In this document: positions 15,501 to 22,985 of the stretch, piece after piece
Layout of the letters: each line of letters begins with the position of its first letter
Position numbering within the stretch: the stretch's first letter is position 1
Virus record (IMG/VR): IMGVR_UViG_3300039412_000686
Coordinates: 1-25,602 of that record
Direction: 5' to 3' (one strand)
Length of the DNA stretch: 25,602 bases
Source of the DNA: a virus
Program-made: the position numbers and the translations under genes
Notes under the pieces: model-generated
Told to the model about the DNA's origin: nothing
Database searches by the model: none
What the model saw: only the letters and a program-made list of their open reading frames with translations

Positions 15501-17288
15501 CCGCTTTACCTTCGCAGGAAGAGCGGCGCGTGCTTTGTCAACCAGGCCGCCAATAGCAGTAATCGCCGCACGTTGACCTTCCGTCTTCGGCGAGTCAAGA
15601 AGCCAGTCAATCGCGGCGTGCGCGCCTTCGTGCAATGCCTGCAAGTGCGCTGACTGCCCCGCCGCAGGATCAATATGGACGTGGTTAGTTGCTCGATTAT
15701 AGGCCGATCGTTTCAATGTGGGGTGTGCCTCGTTCGATACGCCAACCGCGTCCAAGATGTGTGGAAACTGTTCGTTGAGGAATCGCGCAAGCGCGACGTG
15801 CTGTTCGCCGAAAACGTGCGGCTGCGCGATGATGCGGCGGAAGACGTCGCCGACAGACGAGGGCTTGTCAAGGCCGAGAATAGACGGCTCACGGTTAAGC
15901 TCTTTATTTATCCGTAAAACCTCGTTTGCCTGTGCTTCTGTTGTCATTCCTTCTTTGACATAAAGCTGTCCCTCTTCGACTTTTCCACTCTCTTGCAGCT
16001 CCTTCAACCGTTCCGAATGCAAAGGCTCCGTCTCGCCCACGCGAGCGGCAGCTTCCGTGCGGTTCAAGAACTTCCCCGCCTCATCGACAAAGCCTTGCTC
16101 GGCGTTAATATCCGAAAGCTTCCCGTTCTTTGCCGCGGACTGTAAAATCTCTGCGTGTGTTTGTCCTTTATCACCCGGAAGGACAGAGCCATCATCTTGC
16201 CGTAAGGCGGGCTTGAGAGATTGGACGACGTTGTCAGAAGTAACTCCCGCGCCACGAGGCCGCAATGGGTCCGAAGCTGGAACGAACATACCGCCCATCT
16301 TTGCCTCTTGCTCTGACGGACGATATGGCCCAGCCACACTCTGCCTTGCGTTCGGCACAGCACCAGCTTTTGCCTTACCCGCGAACGACACCTGTCCGCC
16401 TTGGTAGTCCGGTCTTGCAGGCGTGCTCGCCGTTGACGGCACGATTCGCTGCTCATCTGCTGTATGTGTTAACAACGTCTCCTGCCGTGGAATCGAAAGC
16501 GGCTTGCCACTTGGGCCGTAAACTGGCGGTGGCTGCACGACCGTAAGCTTCTGCTGCGGCGTGACTTCTGGCTTGGGCAACAGGTCAAGTGGGACGGAAG
16601 TCTTTCCTGCTTGCGGCTGTTCGATTTCCGGCGTTTTTGGCCCTGTATGCGCTGCGCCAACACCTCCGCCAATAGCGGTTAAAGCCGTCGCTACGGCATC
16701 CACTACCTGCGCGGCTTGTTCTCCAGGTTCACGTTGATTCGCAGGCTTTCCCGCCAACGTGCCCATTTGCTCGGCGAGAGGTTTAACGGCTTGCACGGCT
16801 TGTGCGCCAAACGTGCCTGCAACAACACGCTCTCCAACTGGCCCAGCCTTCGGCATTCCGAGAAGAAAGGGTAACGCACCAGCGGCTTGCTGGCCAACGT
16901 GCTCTACGACGTTTTCCGCGGCGCCTGCTGTCGGCCCCATTCGTGCGCGTTCTTGCGAGGACAAACGCGGCAACGCTTCTTGCAAAGCTGCACTAGGCAA
17001 ACCAATAACCGCGCTTAACATCTTGCCAAGTTCCACCGGCGTTTGCAATAACTGCATAACCTTTTCTTGCGGTGGAGAAGCAACGAAGCGTTGCTCAACG
17101 CCGGACAGCTCACGCATCATGCCAGCGTCATCATTCATTGCCCGACTACGTTCTTGCAAGACCATCTGATCAGGTATCGCAGGAGCCACGGCTTCACGGG
17201 GTGAAGCGGTGGAATCTTGCAAAAAGGCAAGAGCCGACGGCTTCTTAACCACCGGTTGATCGGTTAGAAATTCAAGTGCGTTTGGCAT
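12501..17288 (-). CDS. giant internal virion / ejection protein with a zinc metallopeptidase motif, 1595 aa
   Basis: This is by far the largest gene and stands where T7 places gene 16, whose product forms the DNA-ejection channel. The ATG at 17288 gives MPNALEFL and follows the previous stop as TAACATG; a TTG five codons earlier is possible. Residues 1-250 are low-complexity with a repeated xALxFL motif (NALEFL, SALAFL). A zincin helix LHEGAHAAIDWLL has HEGAH at 553-557. About 90 residues later LHDSHEFVAQVF (from about 640) supplies a plausible third ligand, as in the metallopeptidase domains of large polyvalent phage proteins. The middle and C-terminal parts are long helical, charged stretches, some amphipathic, fitting a channel-forming or DNA-accompanying protein. 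No lysozyme-like catalytic motif was recognised. Cell-wall or host-protein cleavage on entry is inferred. Confidence 0.75.
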   Translation of the reverse strand: MPNALEFLTDQPVVKKPSALAFLQDSTASPREAVAPAIPDQMVLQERSRAMNDDAGMMRELSGVEQRFVASPPQEKVMQLLQTPVELGKMLSAVIGLPSAALQEALPRLSSQERARMGPTAGAAENVVEHVGQQAAGALPFLLGMPKAGPVGERVVAGTFGAQAVQAVKPLAEQMGTLAGKPANQREPGEQAAQVVDAVATALTAIGGGVGAAHTGPKTPEIEQPQAGKTSVPLDLLPKPEVTPQQKLTVVQPPPVYGPSGKPLSIPRQETLLTHTADEQRIVPSTASTPARPDYQGGQVSFAGKAKAGAVPNARQSVAGPYRPSEQEAKMGGMFVPASDPLRPRGAGVTSDNVVQSLKPALRQDDGSVLPGDKGQTHAEILQSAAKNGKLSDINAEQGFVDEAGKFLNRTEAAARVGETEPLHSERLKELQESGKVEEGQLYVKEGMTTEAQANEVLRINKELNREPSILGLDKPSSVGDVFRRIIAQPHVFGEQHVALARFLNEQFPHILDAVGVSNEAHPTLKRSAYNRATNHVHIDPAAGQSAHLQALHEGAHAAIDWLLDSPKTEGQRAAITAIGGLVDKARAALPAKVKRFFTDVYQPYVMKNYDSLDEAAVRKLYEEHGLSATRWDPVLYGLHDSHEFVAQVFNERLFRQHLNGIPHEAGGSVLKQAWSWFKTALGIKPGTALEGTFDALQTLGEESKGTTGGRKGQSRGAGAVPSEENEPAAKDVIWVADNIFHDMADARGDRTFKEKINAMANRVANISMPRTMAADKDAGNAGVRYAASGIASPIIARSLATQVLGKHWSDLPFINKLGAVLTQDRLNAIRQTHIENDEVELAQGVKNVWEQTDSPIHTKEEFDKALADPEIQAAIARHKELLEGQVTKRHVALGGRLARSGEESGAFINLIAMHEADMDPLAEEGEKKTGNALEEIKAQIYGARKGDQTNPLVRGSAFNKKAKGTAAGYDFNYRNIAERMVKANYEEFNKQKYYRTLMAKGLAIPERPGVPAPLIGGKPAGKVVISIGATRWGARRQINLWVREDLLPEMRQALNLNGKVREGAESLLAKSLVDYQLIGPTDVLVHLSNLFGGVSGTLGSGSLAYDFVRQIRGPRELDAIVRVVLALKDAYFDSPEVQKELADMAEIGSGRGQVTHQGWLSRAIPTAKIINVVDRAARLARNRLFDNLVEQGLAEDTEENRREFNNKLGQYNSRLQRDWIVTLKNWHISDFVVAGRAFNRLALERLILDPGLRAKNPVAAAKMRAVLLVGRVSTLMTLPIVLNCILNGNPFGRPGTPLGAVDLGTDDKKGRHRTIDMADAITRRGMRNVGLEAAWKGLNQQKKTEDVLQDAFGDMVRGAVSSFVGPAPRAVANAVTGHDVVTGYQTADNPDKLGSRLMAMLREGNPVWSATSRAKENESSFFSEIGRPFTRFTGAGEARNPSLFEREANTPGFDKMNVAQRVALQKQLTQGRTPISDKQRMSLDEAEARRKALVEQETRKGLSEENQTFLKKNKLTLPGFEEYLGPARARVYLVPKERERLMGIMHEEYDRILNEFKGRVEKQPTQELKQALLDKALATARVRGRIRMGKTIGQ

Positions 17289-17289
17289 G

Positions 17290-18021
17290 TTATTCAAAGC
17301 CAAGGGCTTTTAGTTGTTCTTGCGCTTGTTGCAACGTAAGCTTACCCGCCCTGTACGCATCTTTGATCTGTTGCGCTTGCGGCGGAACGCCTTGCGGCGC
17401 TGGTGCTGGCGCAGGACCGCTACCTATGCCCATCTTTTGCAAGCCGGAACGAATACGGTCAGCCACGCCATACGGTTCCTGTGGCACAACGGCTGGAGCA
17501 GCAGGCGTCAAGCTTGCATTCGGGTCAAAAATAACTTTCCCAGTGTGCGGGTCAACAATTTGCCCACCAAGCGGGACGACTTTCCCCGCTCCTTGGTTCG
17601 CCTTGACCACTCGCAACTCTTGCTTCAAGCCTTGAATCTGAGACAAGGCACCTTGCAGTTGATGGCCAAGGAGCATCTTATCCTGCTCGTTCTTCTTTTG
17701 CTGATTCAACTGAGCCGCATGGAAGTCTGCCAGTTGTTGCGCTGCGTTTGAACGATCAGACTCCGCTTGCCTTTTCAAGTCAAGCACGTTCCCTTCGTAC
17801 GCTGCCTTCGTCCCAGCGTTCTGTCGTTCAATATCCAAACGCTGCTGGCCTTGCCCCAGCGTCGCTTGCTGATACGCACCTTGCTGCTGCGTTTGCGCTT
17901 GTTCCGCAGCCAAGCGTTGCCGTTGCATTGGTAATTGAATCAACGCTTGTGCGAGTCTTTCACCGATCGAACCGCCAAAATTAGCGGCATCTTGCCAAGG
18001 GTTTGAGAATACGTATGCCAT
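17290..18021 (-). CDS. coiled-coil internal virion protein, 243 aa
   Basis: The gene lies between the gp14-like and the giant ejection genes, the place of T7 gene 15. The N-terminus reads MAYVFSNPWQDAANFGG, then comes a long Gln/Ala/Arg-rich helical part (about 25-145) with heptad-like spacing, a short beta-like segment with GGQIVDPHTGKVIF, a Pro/Ala linker (APAPAPQGVPPQ) and a last helical unit, KDAYRAGKLTLQQAQEQL, which resembles a short helical hairpin. It is much shorter than T7 gp15, so structural equivalence is only suggested by order. The stop is followed by the next start as TAACATG. No SD site precedes its ATG. Confidence 0.6.
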   Translation of the reverse strand: MAYVFSNPWQDAANFGGSIGERLAQALIQLPMQRQRLAAEQAQTQQQGAYQQATLGQGQQRLDIERQNAGTKAAYEGNVLDLKRQAESDRSNAAQQLADFHAAQLNQQKKNEQDKMLLGHQLQGALSQIQGLKQELRVVKANQGAGKVVPLGGQIVDPHTGKVIFDPNASLTPAAPAVVPQEPYGVADRIRSGLQKMGIGSGPAPAPAPQGVPPQAQQIKDAYRAGKLTLQQAQEQLKALGFE

Positions 18022-18025
18022 AAGA

Positions 18026-18682
18026 TTAAAAGCGTAAGCTGCCGCCGCCGCCGTAGGTTCCGTCTAGCGACGTTATTGGTTGATAACTACCTGAAACATA
18101 AGTCGACGACCCTGTAGGAACCTTTGTTGCGCCATAAACGCTACCAAGCATACCAAGCGTGCCAAGCAAAGAGCCAACGCCTTGCAACGACGCTCCGGCC
18201 TGCCCTGCTTGTGCTAACTGTGCGGGAAAAACAGAAGCAAGGGACTGGCCGATTGCGCTAATGTTTCCTAACTGCGAGTTCGTATTTGTATTCTCCACGT
18301 TCCACGCTGTCTGCTGCGCGGGGTATTGCTGTAATGCTGCGTTTGCATTTTGCCCGCGAGCAATATCCGCGCCAGTTCGTTGCGTTACGTATTGCGCCGA
18401 AGGAGCGTCCACGAGTGGCGCGGTCGAAACGGGCAAAGCGCCCACTTTCTGGTACTCTGCCAACGCTTGCTGCTGACCTTGCTGTCCAGCTTGCTGGTCC
18501 GTTGCCTGTTTCAGGTTTGACTGAAAGATTGGCGTGGCTTTCTTTTGCAAAGCTTGTGTCTGGGCCAACTCGTCCCCGACGGTTTTATTCATCGCCGAGT
18601 TTGCTTGTTGCACGCCAGCATACGACGCACCAGCGCCAGCGAGTGCGGTAAGTGCTCCTGCAATTTCAAGGCCGGTACACAT
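18026..18682 (-). CDS. gp14-like internal virion protein, 218 aa
   Basis: The start at 18682 follows a strong SD site (GGAGGA, 18689-18694 on this strand, 6-base spacer). The N-terminus MCTGLEIAGALTALAGAGAS is a hydrophobic, Ala/Gly-rich segment like those at the start of T7-type gp14, which enters the host outer membrane during DNA ejection. A long Gln/Ala-rich helical part follows, then a second Gly/Ala-rich hydrophobic stretch at about 155-190 (ASLQGVGSLLGTLGMLGSVYG). The end is Gly-rich (YGGGGSLRF). The upstream gene has a similar MC start and composition. The role is inferred from order and composition, not from a catalytic motif. Confidence 0.6.
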   Translation of the reverse strand: MCTGLEIAGALTALAGAGASYAGVQQANSAMNKTVGDELAQTQALQKKATPIFQSNLKQATDQQAGQQGQQQALAEYQKVGALPVSTAPLVDAPSAQYVTQRTGADIARGQNANAALQQYPAQQTAWNVENTNTNSQLGNISAIGQSLASVFPAQLAQAGQAGASLQGVGSLLGTLGMLGSVYGATKVPTGSSTYVSGSYQPITSLDGTYGGGGSLRF

Positions 18683-18685
18683 ATT

Positions 18686-19306
18686 CTATCCTCCGTAATT
18701 TGAAGCGGCAACAGCCTTGCCGCTAATGTTAGGGTTATTATATAGCCAAGGACTGGTCAGCGCAGGGTTTGCTGTAGTGGCATTATTCGCAAAAGAGTTG
18801 GCAAGATAAATATTCGACCAGTTAGAAAATAAGTTTCCAAGCGGCTGGAAAACACTAGGCGCTCCAGTTTGCGCTGCAGTATTTAATGCGGATTGTCCAA
18901 CAAGCGTCGGATTTTGTGTCACGTCTAACTGATTGTAAAGCTGCCCCTTTTCGCTTGCAACTTGCTGTTGCACTTGTTGCGCTTGCTGTTGGCCTGCGTT
19001 TACCACGCCTTGCTCTTGACTGGCAAGCTCGCCCTGCAAGCTGGACCCAAGCTGCTGCGCGGCAGAAGAGTTAGTCAAACCGCGGTTCGCCATGTTGTAA
19101 TTCACGTTCGCGCCCGTTGCACGATACTGTTTAAACAACTGGGGTAGAGCCGCGTTCTCGTAGTTCTTTTGTACTCCCGCGTAATATGCCGGAGTATAAG
19201 AAGAGAACGCATTCTCGATATTCTGCCCACCTTGGGTTAAAGCCGCCTGCGTCTGCTGTTGTTGCGCGGTTAATGCCGCAGTGTTACTCGAACCTCCCAA
19301 GCACAT
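18686..19306 (-). CDS. second MC-initiated virion-associated protein, 206 aa
   Basis: The product starts MCLGGSSNTAALTAQQQQTQ and is rich in Gln, Ala and Asn throughout, with a predicted helical middle (QQLGSSLQGELASQEQGVV and the following Gln run) and an aromatic/Asn-rich end (NLFSNWSNIYLANSFANN). Such proteins occur next to gp14-like proteins in many podophages and are thought to be packaged and ejected. The N-terminal MC-GG resembles the next gene, which suggests related or co-assembling products. AAAGGA lies about 10 bases upstream, and the start follows the previous stop as TAATATG. No enzymatic motif is seen. Confidence 0.55.
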   Translation of the reverse strand: MCLGGSSNTAALTAQQQQTQAALTQGGQNIENAFSSYTPAYYAGVQKNYENAALPQLFKQYRATGANVNYNMANRGLTNSSAAQQLGSSLQGELASQEQGVVNAGQQQAQQVQQQVASEKGQLYNQLDVTQNPTLVGQSALNTAAQTGAPSVFQPLGNLFSNWSNIYLANSFANNATTANPALTSPWLYNNPNISGKAVAASNYGG

Positions 19307-19307
19307 A

Positions 19308-19679
19308 TTATCGTAATCCTTTCATAAAGAGGTGCGTGTAATTCGTCTTCACGTAACCAACCTGTTCCATTAACCTAAAGTATGGAGACTTTTCCTCGAT
19401 TGGCATTAAGAAGAGGTCGACGCCTTCTGTGTGCAACTTCCCTTCAATAAAAGAATGCGCGGTCATAGAGTCAATTACGGTCGCCCTCTTCGTGTCAAGC
19501 CAAAAGGTAACGCAAGGAACTGTCGCAATTCCAGCATAGCCGATTGGAACTCCGTCGCGGAGGAAAGCCACGCCAGGACGAATGACGTTATGATCGTCCG
19601 CCTTCGCCGCTCGCTCAACGGCTTGCAATTCTTCAATCGTCCTTATTTGCCTTATATCCAAAATTCTGTTCGCAATCAT
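19308..19679 (-). CDS. GNAT-fold-like protein, gp13 analogue, 123 aa
   Basis: The product has the strand order of a small GNAT-like fold: an early helix (IRTIEELQAVERAAKAD), VAFLRDGVPIGYAGIA as the paired central strands, VTFWLDTKRATVID, and SPYFRLMEQVGYVKTNYTHLF at the end, the usual wording of GNAT C-termini. The Arg/Gln-x-x-Gly-x-Gly/Ala acetyl-CoA loop is not evident, so it may not bind acetyl-CoA. In T7 the equivalent position (gene 13) holds a short protein with a similar fold that is needed for virion assembly, and this is the best parallel. An SD site GGAAGGA (19684-19690 on this strand) lies 4 bases before the ATG. Confidence 0.55.
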   Translation of the reverse strand: MIANRILDIRQIRTIEELQAVERAAKADDHNVIRPGVAFLRDGVPIGYAGIATVPCVTFWLDTKRATVIDSMTAHSFIEGKLHTEGVDLFLMPIEEKSPYFRLMEQVGYVKTNYTHLFMKGLR

Positions 19680-19680
19680 T

Positions 19681-20979
19681 TTATCCTTCCTCGTTTTCGC
19701 TATTATAGTGTAAGACTAACGCGGAAAAAGTAGCAGGGCCACCTGTGCCGCCACCGTCGCCTTGCGAGACGCCACAAAGAGAAAAATGCGTGCCTCGGTC
19801 GGTGTACGATTGAATATCCGTATCAAAAGACGAGGCGCTGTTGTTGTAAACCAATGTCCACTCTAACGTCGCAGGGTCAGCACTCGTAGGATCGCCTGCA
19901 GACTTCTCGTCCATGCTTGCGTAAACTTTCCACGTATCTGGCGAAACGAGAGCGACGCCACCTTGTGGTGCGTTGCAAACAATGTTCACTCCTGTAGCAC
20001 CTTTGAAAATCCCAGGCGCTTTTCCGTCAAGGAACGGGATTTGCCAGTTGGCTTTAACTGAATCGTACATAATCCTAGATGGGCCACCGTATTGATACGC
20101 TGCAGGAACATTATTTGAGTCCAACCCATAAAGCCAAAGCTGCCCTTGGTAGACGAAGAAAAGCGAAGGCGTGAAGGAAAGACCCGCATTGTCCACGACA
20201 CTATAAGTCGACCATGCCAGTATCTTATTCGCGGGGAAGTAGCTTAGTGCATAAATCAAACCGTTAAGACAAAGCATGTAACGGTTCGAGGAAGGCTCCA
20301 CTCCAGCGCAAGCCAAAGCAGTCAACGCCGCGCCGGCTTTTTGCATCGCGTTAACGACTTGCACATCAACCGGACTGCCAATATCTGTGACAAAAGCGTT
20401 AAGGCTAGAATCACGAACACGTAAAGAACGAATTCCATTATCGTTTAAAGCCAGCACGTCAAGATCACCAATGGCTTTAACGGACGCCGGAGCGTTTGTA
20501 CCAAAGTCCGTAAGCAACTGCGACAAAGACCAGTTTGCAATGTTCGCGTCCACGTTAAAAATCCAAGTAGTATTCCTTGCGAAAAAAGCAAGCTTCCCTT
20601 GATACGGTGCCATTGCCACGACTGGCTCAGGAGTAGACCACCAGTCGGTTAGCTGAACGAATCCATTGCCCGTGGCATTTGAGTCATTCCATGTCAATGG
20701 AGTGTTCACCGCAGACATGAAAACGCTGTTCCCGGAAAGCGCGTAAACCTTTTGGCTAAAGGTGGAGAGGTAGGTTGGCATGGTGCCCGTAACATAACCC
20801 TGTCCCAAGTTCGTCTGCAAGCCGCTTGTCACGTCCGTAAGAGTAAAAACCCAATCCTCGCCCTCGATCCAAGTGCCAGAGAAGGTCACGCTAAAGCTCT
20901 CTTCCGTCCCTGTTACGGCAGCTACGCCACCTTGAAAAGGTGTAGCATTTGTTGAAATCGTCTGTGTCGCGGTGGCCAT
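19681..20979 (-). CDS. tail nozzle-type beta protein (C-terminal half of a gp12-like unit), 432 aa
   Basis: The sequence is almost entirely short beta strands with repeated aromatic turns, such as QGKLAFFARNTTWIFNVD, DLDVLALNDNGIRSLRV, YMLCLNGLIYALSYF and GQLWLYGLDSNNVPAAYQYG. These recur at near-regular spacing like blades of a beta-propeller. T7-type tail nozzle proteins (gp12) have such a propeller followed by outer domains. The gene directly follows the 591-aa protein carrying the usual gp12 N-terminal sequence, with the junction TAACATG. It may therefore be the second half of a two-part nozzle. No SD site is visible, so expression probably depends on coupling. Confidence 0.6.
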   Translation of the reverse strand: MATATQTISTNATPFQGGVAAVTGTEESFSVTFSGTWIEGEDWVFTLTDVTSGLQTNLGQGYVTGTMPTYLSTFSQKVYALSGNSVFMSAVNTPLTWNDSNATGNGFVQLTDWWSTPEPVVAMAPYQGKLAFFARNTTWIFNVDANIANWSLSQLLTDFGTNAPASVKAIGDLDVLALNDNGIRSLRVRDSSLNAFVTDIGSPVDVQVVNAMQKAGAALTALACAGVEPSSNRYMLCLNGLIYALSYFPANKILAWSTYSVVDNAGLSFTPSLFFVYQGQLWLYGLDSNNVPAAYQYGGPSRIMYDSVKANWQIPFLDGKAPGIFKGATGVNIVCNAPQGGVALVSPDTWKVYASMDEKSAGDPTSADPATLEWTLVYNNSASSFDTDIQSYTDRGTHFSLCGVSQGDGGGTGGPATFSALVLHYNSENEEG

Positions 20980-20980
20980 G

Positions 20981-22756
20981 TTAAGAAAGTTTTACATTAA
21001 CTTTTACTGTCACCTGGTTTCCGTTGCTGTCGGTCACGGTGCAAGTTGCAAGACCACCAATGTAATTCGTCCCCGTCCTTCCTTGCGCTACTGTAACGCT
21101 AGTGTTAAAACTGACAACATCGCCAGTCGTATTGTTAATAAAGATGGCAGAGTTGTTAATTGACCAACTATACTTATATGGGCCAACGCCGCCCTTAACA
21201 CTAACCGTCGTTGCCTGACCATTTGTCACCGTTAACGGCGAAGCAGAAGCAGAAAGGGCTGACGTGCCAGAGACCGTCGCACCACCAGAAGCAGTGTAAG
21301 TTAGCGTAACTGTTTGATTCGCAACATAGTTCTCATCCCAAAGAAAGGAAACCATTAAACCCGTAGAAGATGCCACTAAAAGCACCATTGGTTGTCCTCC
21401 GATTGTGGCAACGCTAGTCATTACCGCAGCCGCGACAGCTTGAAGAAAAAGCAAAGTATTAGCATAAGAACCGCTCGCTATCGAACCCGCCCAAATCTCC
21501 CCAAGCCCCGTCGTCGCCATTTTAGTAACGGTTAAAACACCACCCGCTGGGACGTTAATGTTGAACAGGCAGTTGCTAACGCAGATTGCCCCGTCCATAT
21601 TACTCGACGCGGAGGCGATGGCACGAATGGCCTGGCCGTTTACCGCCACTCCAGCGGGGCCATAGACCAGAACCTCGTTACCGTTTGCAAGCGCACTATA
21701 ACCGCTTGTTCCACTGTATGCGTTAATGTTCGCTGCAACCGCCGCTGCCATTGAAACCGGGTCACCCGTCCAAGCCACGGCAGCAGATGTAATGTAAGTT
21801 GCATCGTTAACATAAACGCTCATACTCGGAGGCGTGCCTGTTCCTGCGAAACCCGCGACAATAATAAAACTGGCAGTTGGCGCAACGGCATTTGAACCTG
21901 GGATACCTTTGTTCGTTTGTGACATTGTTATCACGCCAGCGGCGGATGTTGTGGAAGCAACGCCAGTAAAATTATTACCCCCCGTGCCCTTAATCGTAAC
22001 AACGCCAGAAACATTAGAAGCCGTATAGTTAGCTGTAGAGTTCGCCAACGCCACAAGGCTTTGCGCCTGATCCGTGTTGGACTCAAGGGAGGTTAAAACA
22101 AGGCCGCCAACGAAATCTTCCACAAGAGTGCCGTTGTAAAAACAAAACGTCCCGTCTGTGCCAAAAGTCGCGGCGACAAAAGGCAAGCCGTTGTAGATTG
22201 TGCCCGCAACGTATGCTGACATAGGGGAAGGCGGGGCAAGGGGACTTGTTAATTGTTGATAAATGAAAGGTGGTTTACAAAGCCCGTAACTGATGATATA
22301 AACATCCGCGCCAAGAGTATTTACATCTACACCTGGATTGTAATAAGAAAAGGTAAGAGTTGTTACCGCTAAGATGGTTGCGCCTTGAGTAGAAAACCCT
22401 GTTATGCCGTGAAACATAAACGCGCTAAAACTTTGCCCCACAGAAAGTCCGTGAGGAGCGGCGAAGGTGAAAGTTGCAATGTTATTTTTTCTTGCCATTT
22501 TTGTTGTACTAATGCTAGTATCAGCCAGCGTCGCGCTACCGAACGTATAAATCCCGCCAAGCGTGGCTAACGCACCAAAAGTATTCGCCGGCTGTGACCA
22601 CTTCACAAAAGACTTCCGCTTCTCGATCTCGCCACCCTGGTTGATATGACAGTCCACAGCCCTAAGCAAGGTTCCGGGCACGGACGTAAGCTCGCTTCTT
22701 CGCGAGTCCAAGCCGAACTTAAAGTTTTGAATTACAACGGAACCTTGCTTTGGCAT
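20981..22756 (-). CDS. tail nozzle-type protein (N-terminal half of a gp12-like unit) with internal repeats and Ig-like end, 591 aa
   Basis: The first 55 residues (QNFKFGLDSRRSELTSVPGT, then GEIEKRKSFVKW) match the common opening of podophage tail-nozzle proteins. The middle carries units of the type AAAVAANINAYSGTSGYSA + G + V/I strand, at about 232-260 and 335-370, with a weaker third at 437-470. From about 478 an Ig-like beta sandwich follows (QTVTLTYTASGGATVSG, GGVGPYKYSWSINN, ATCTVTDSNGN). Ig-like domains on phage tails often bind cell surfaces weakly. The product is thus a tail component, probably joining the tail tube and exposed to the outside. The start follows the previous stop as TAATATG. 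Confidence 0.65.
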   Translation of the reverse strand: MPKQGSVVIQNFKFGLDSRRSELTSVPGTLLRAVDCHINQGGEIEKRKSFVKWSQPANTFGALATLGGIYTFGSATLADTSISTTKMARKNNIATFTFAAPHGLSVGQSFSAFMFHGITGFSTQGATILAVTTLTFSYYNPGVDVNTLGADVYIISYGLCKPPFIYQQLTSPLAPPSPMSAYVAGTIYNGLPFVAATFGTDGTFCFYNGTLVEDFVGGLVLTSLESNTDQAQSLVALANSTANYTASNVSGVVTIKGTGGNNFTGVASTTSAAGVITMSQTNKGIPGSNAVAPTASFIIVAGFAGTGTPPSMSVYVNDATYITSAAVAWTGDPVSMAAAVAANINAYSGTSGYSALANGNEVLVYGPAGVAVNGQAIRAIASASSNMDGAICVSNCLFNINVPAGGVLTVTKMATTGLGEIWAGSIASGSYANTLLFLQAVAAAVMTSVATIGGQPMVLLVASSTGLMVSFLWDENYVANQTVTLTYTASGGATVSGTSALSASASPLTVTNGQATTVSVKGGVGPYKYSWSINNSAIFINNTTGDVVSFNTSVTVAQGRTGTNYIGGLATCTVTDSNGNQVTVKVNVKLS

Positions 22757-22757
22757 A

Positions 22758-22985
22758 TTACGGAGCGTTTGTTTCGATAGACTTCACAGAGAGCTTGTGC
22801 AGTATGTCCTGCATAGCGGCGTCCGGCACGAGCCAGACTTTGTTAGTCGCGTCCCATCGCACAGAGTGGTCACTTGGGATTACCACTAGGCGGGTCTGGC
22901 AACCTTGCCAGTAGGCCATTGAGAAGCAGAGTAGCATTACCAGCATTGTGGCTGGCGATAACCCGGTCAATTTGCGTTTCATCAT
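22758..22985 (-). CDS. small exported protein, possible outer-membrane lipoprotein spanin, 75 aa
   Basis: The start at 22985 (MMKRKLTGLSPATML) follows AAAAGGAAC and is preferred over an upstream frame extension to 23036. A basic end and a hydrophobic stretch (ATMLVMLLCFSMAYW) lead to QGCQT, where the Cys could be lipidated. The lipobox is poor, however, since residues before the Cys are W-Q-G rather than L-[AST]-G. The rest (LVVIPSDHSVRWD, KVWLVPDAAMQDILHKL) is short and polar. The gene overlaps the 73-aa membrane-protein gene by 116 bases in another frame, the layout of Rz/Rz1 spanin pairs. The role is inferred from this layout. Confidence 0.5.
   Translation of the reverse strand: MMKRKLTGLSPATMLVMLLCFSMAYWQGCQTRLVVIPSDHSVRWDATNKVWLVPDAAMQDILHKLSVKSIETNAP

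Noticed and set aside
17289-17303. TTG start for the giant ejection protein, five codons upstream.
   Set aside because: The ATG at 17288 fits the TAA-N-ATG pattern seen at other late junctions; TTG would require overlap without an SD site.
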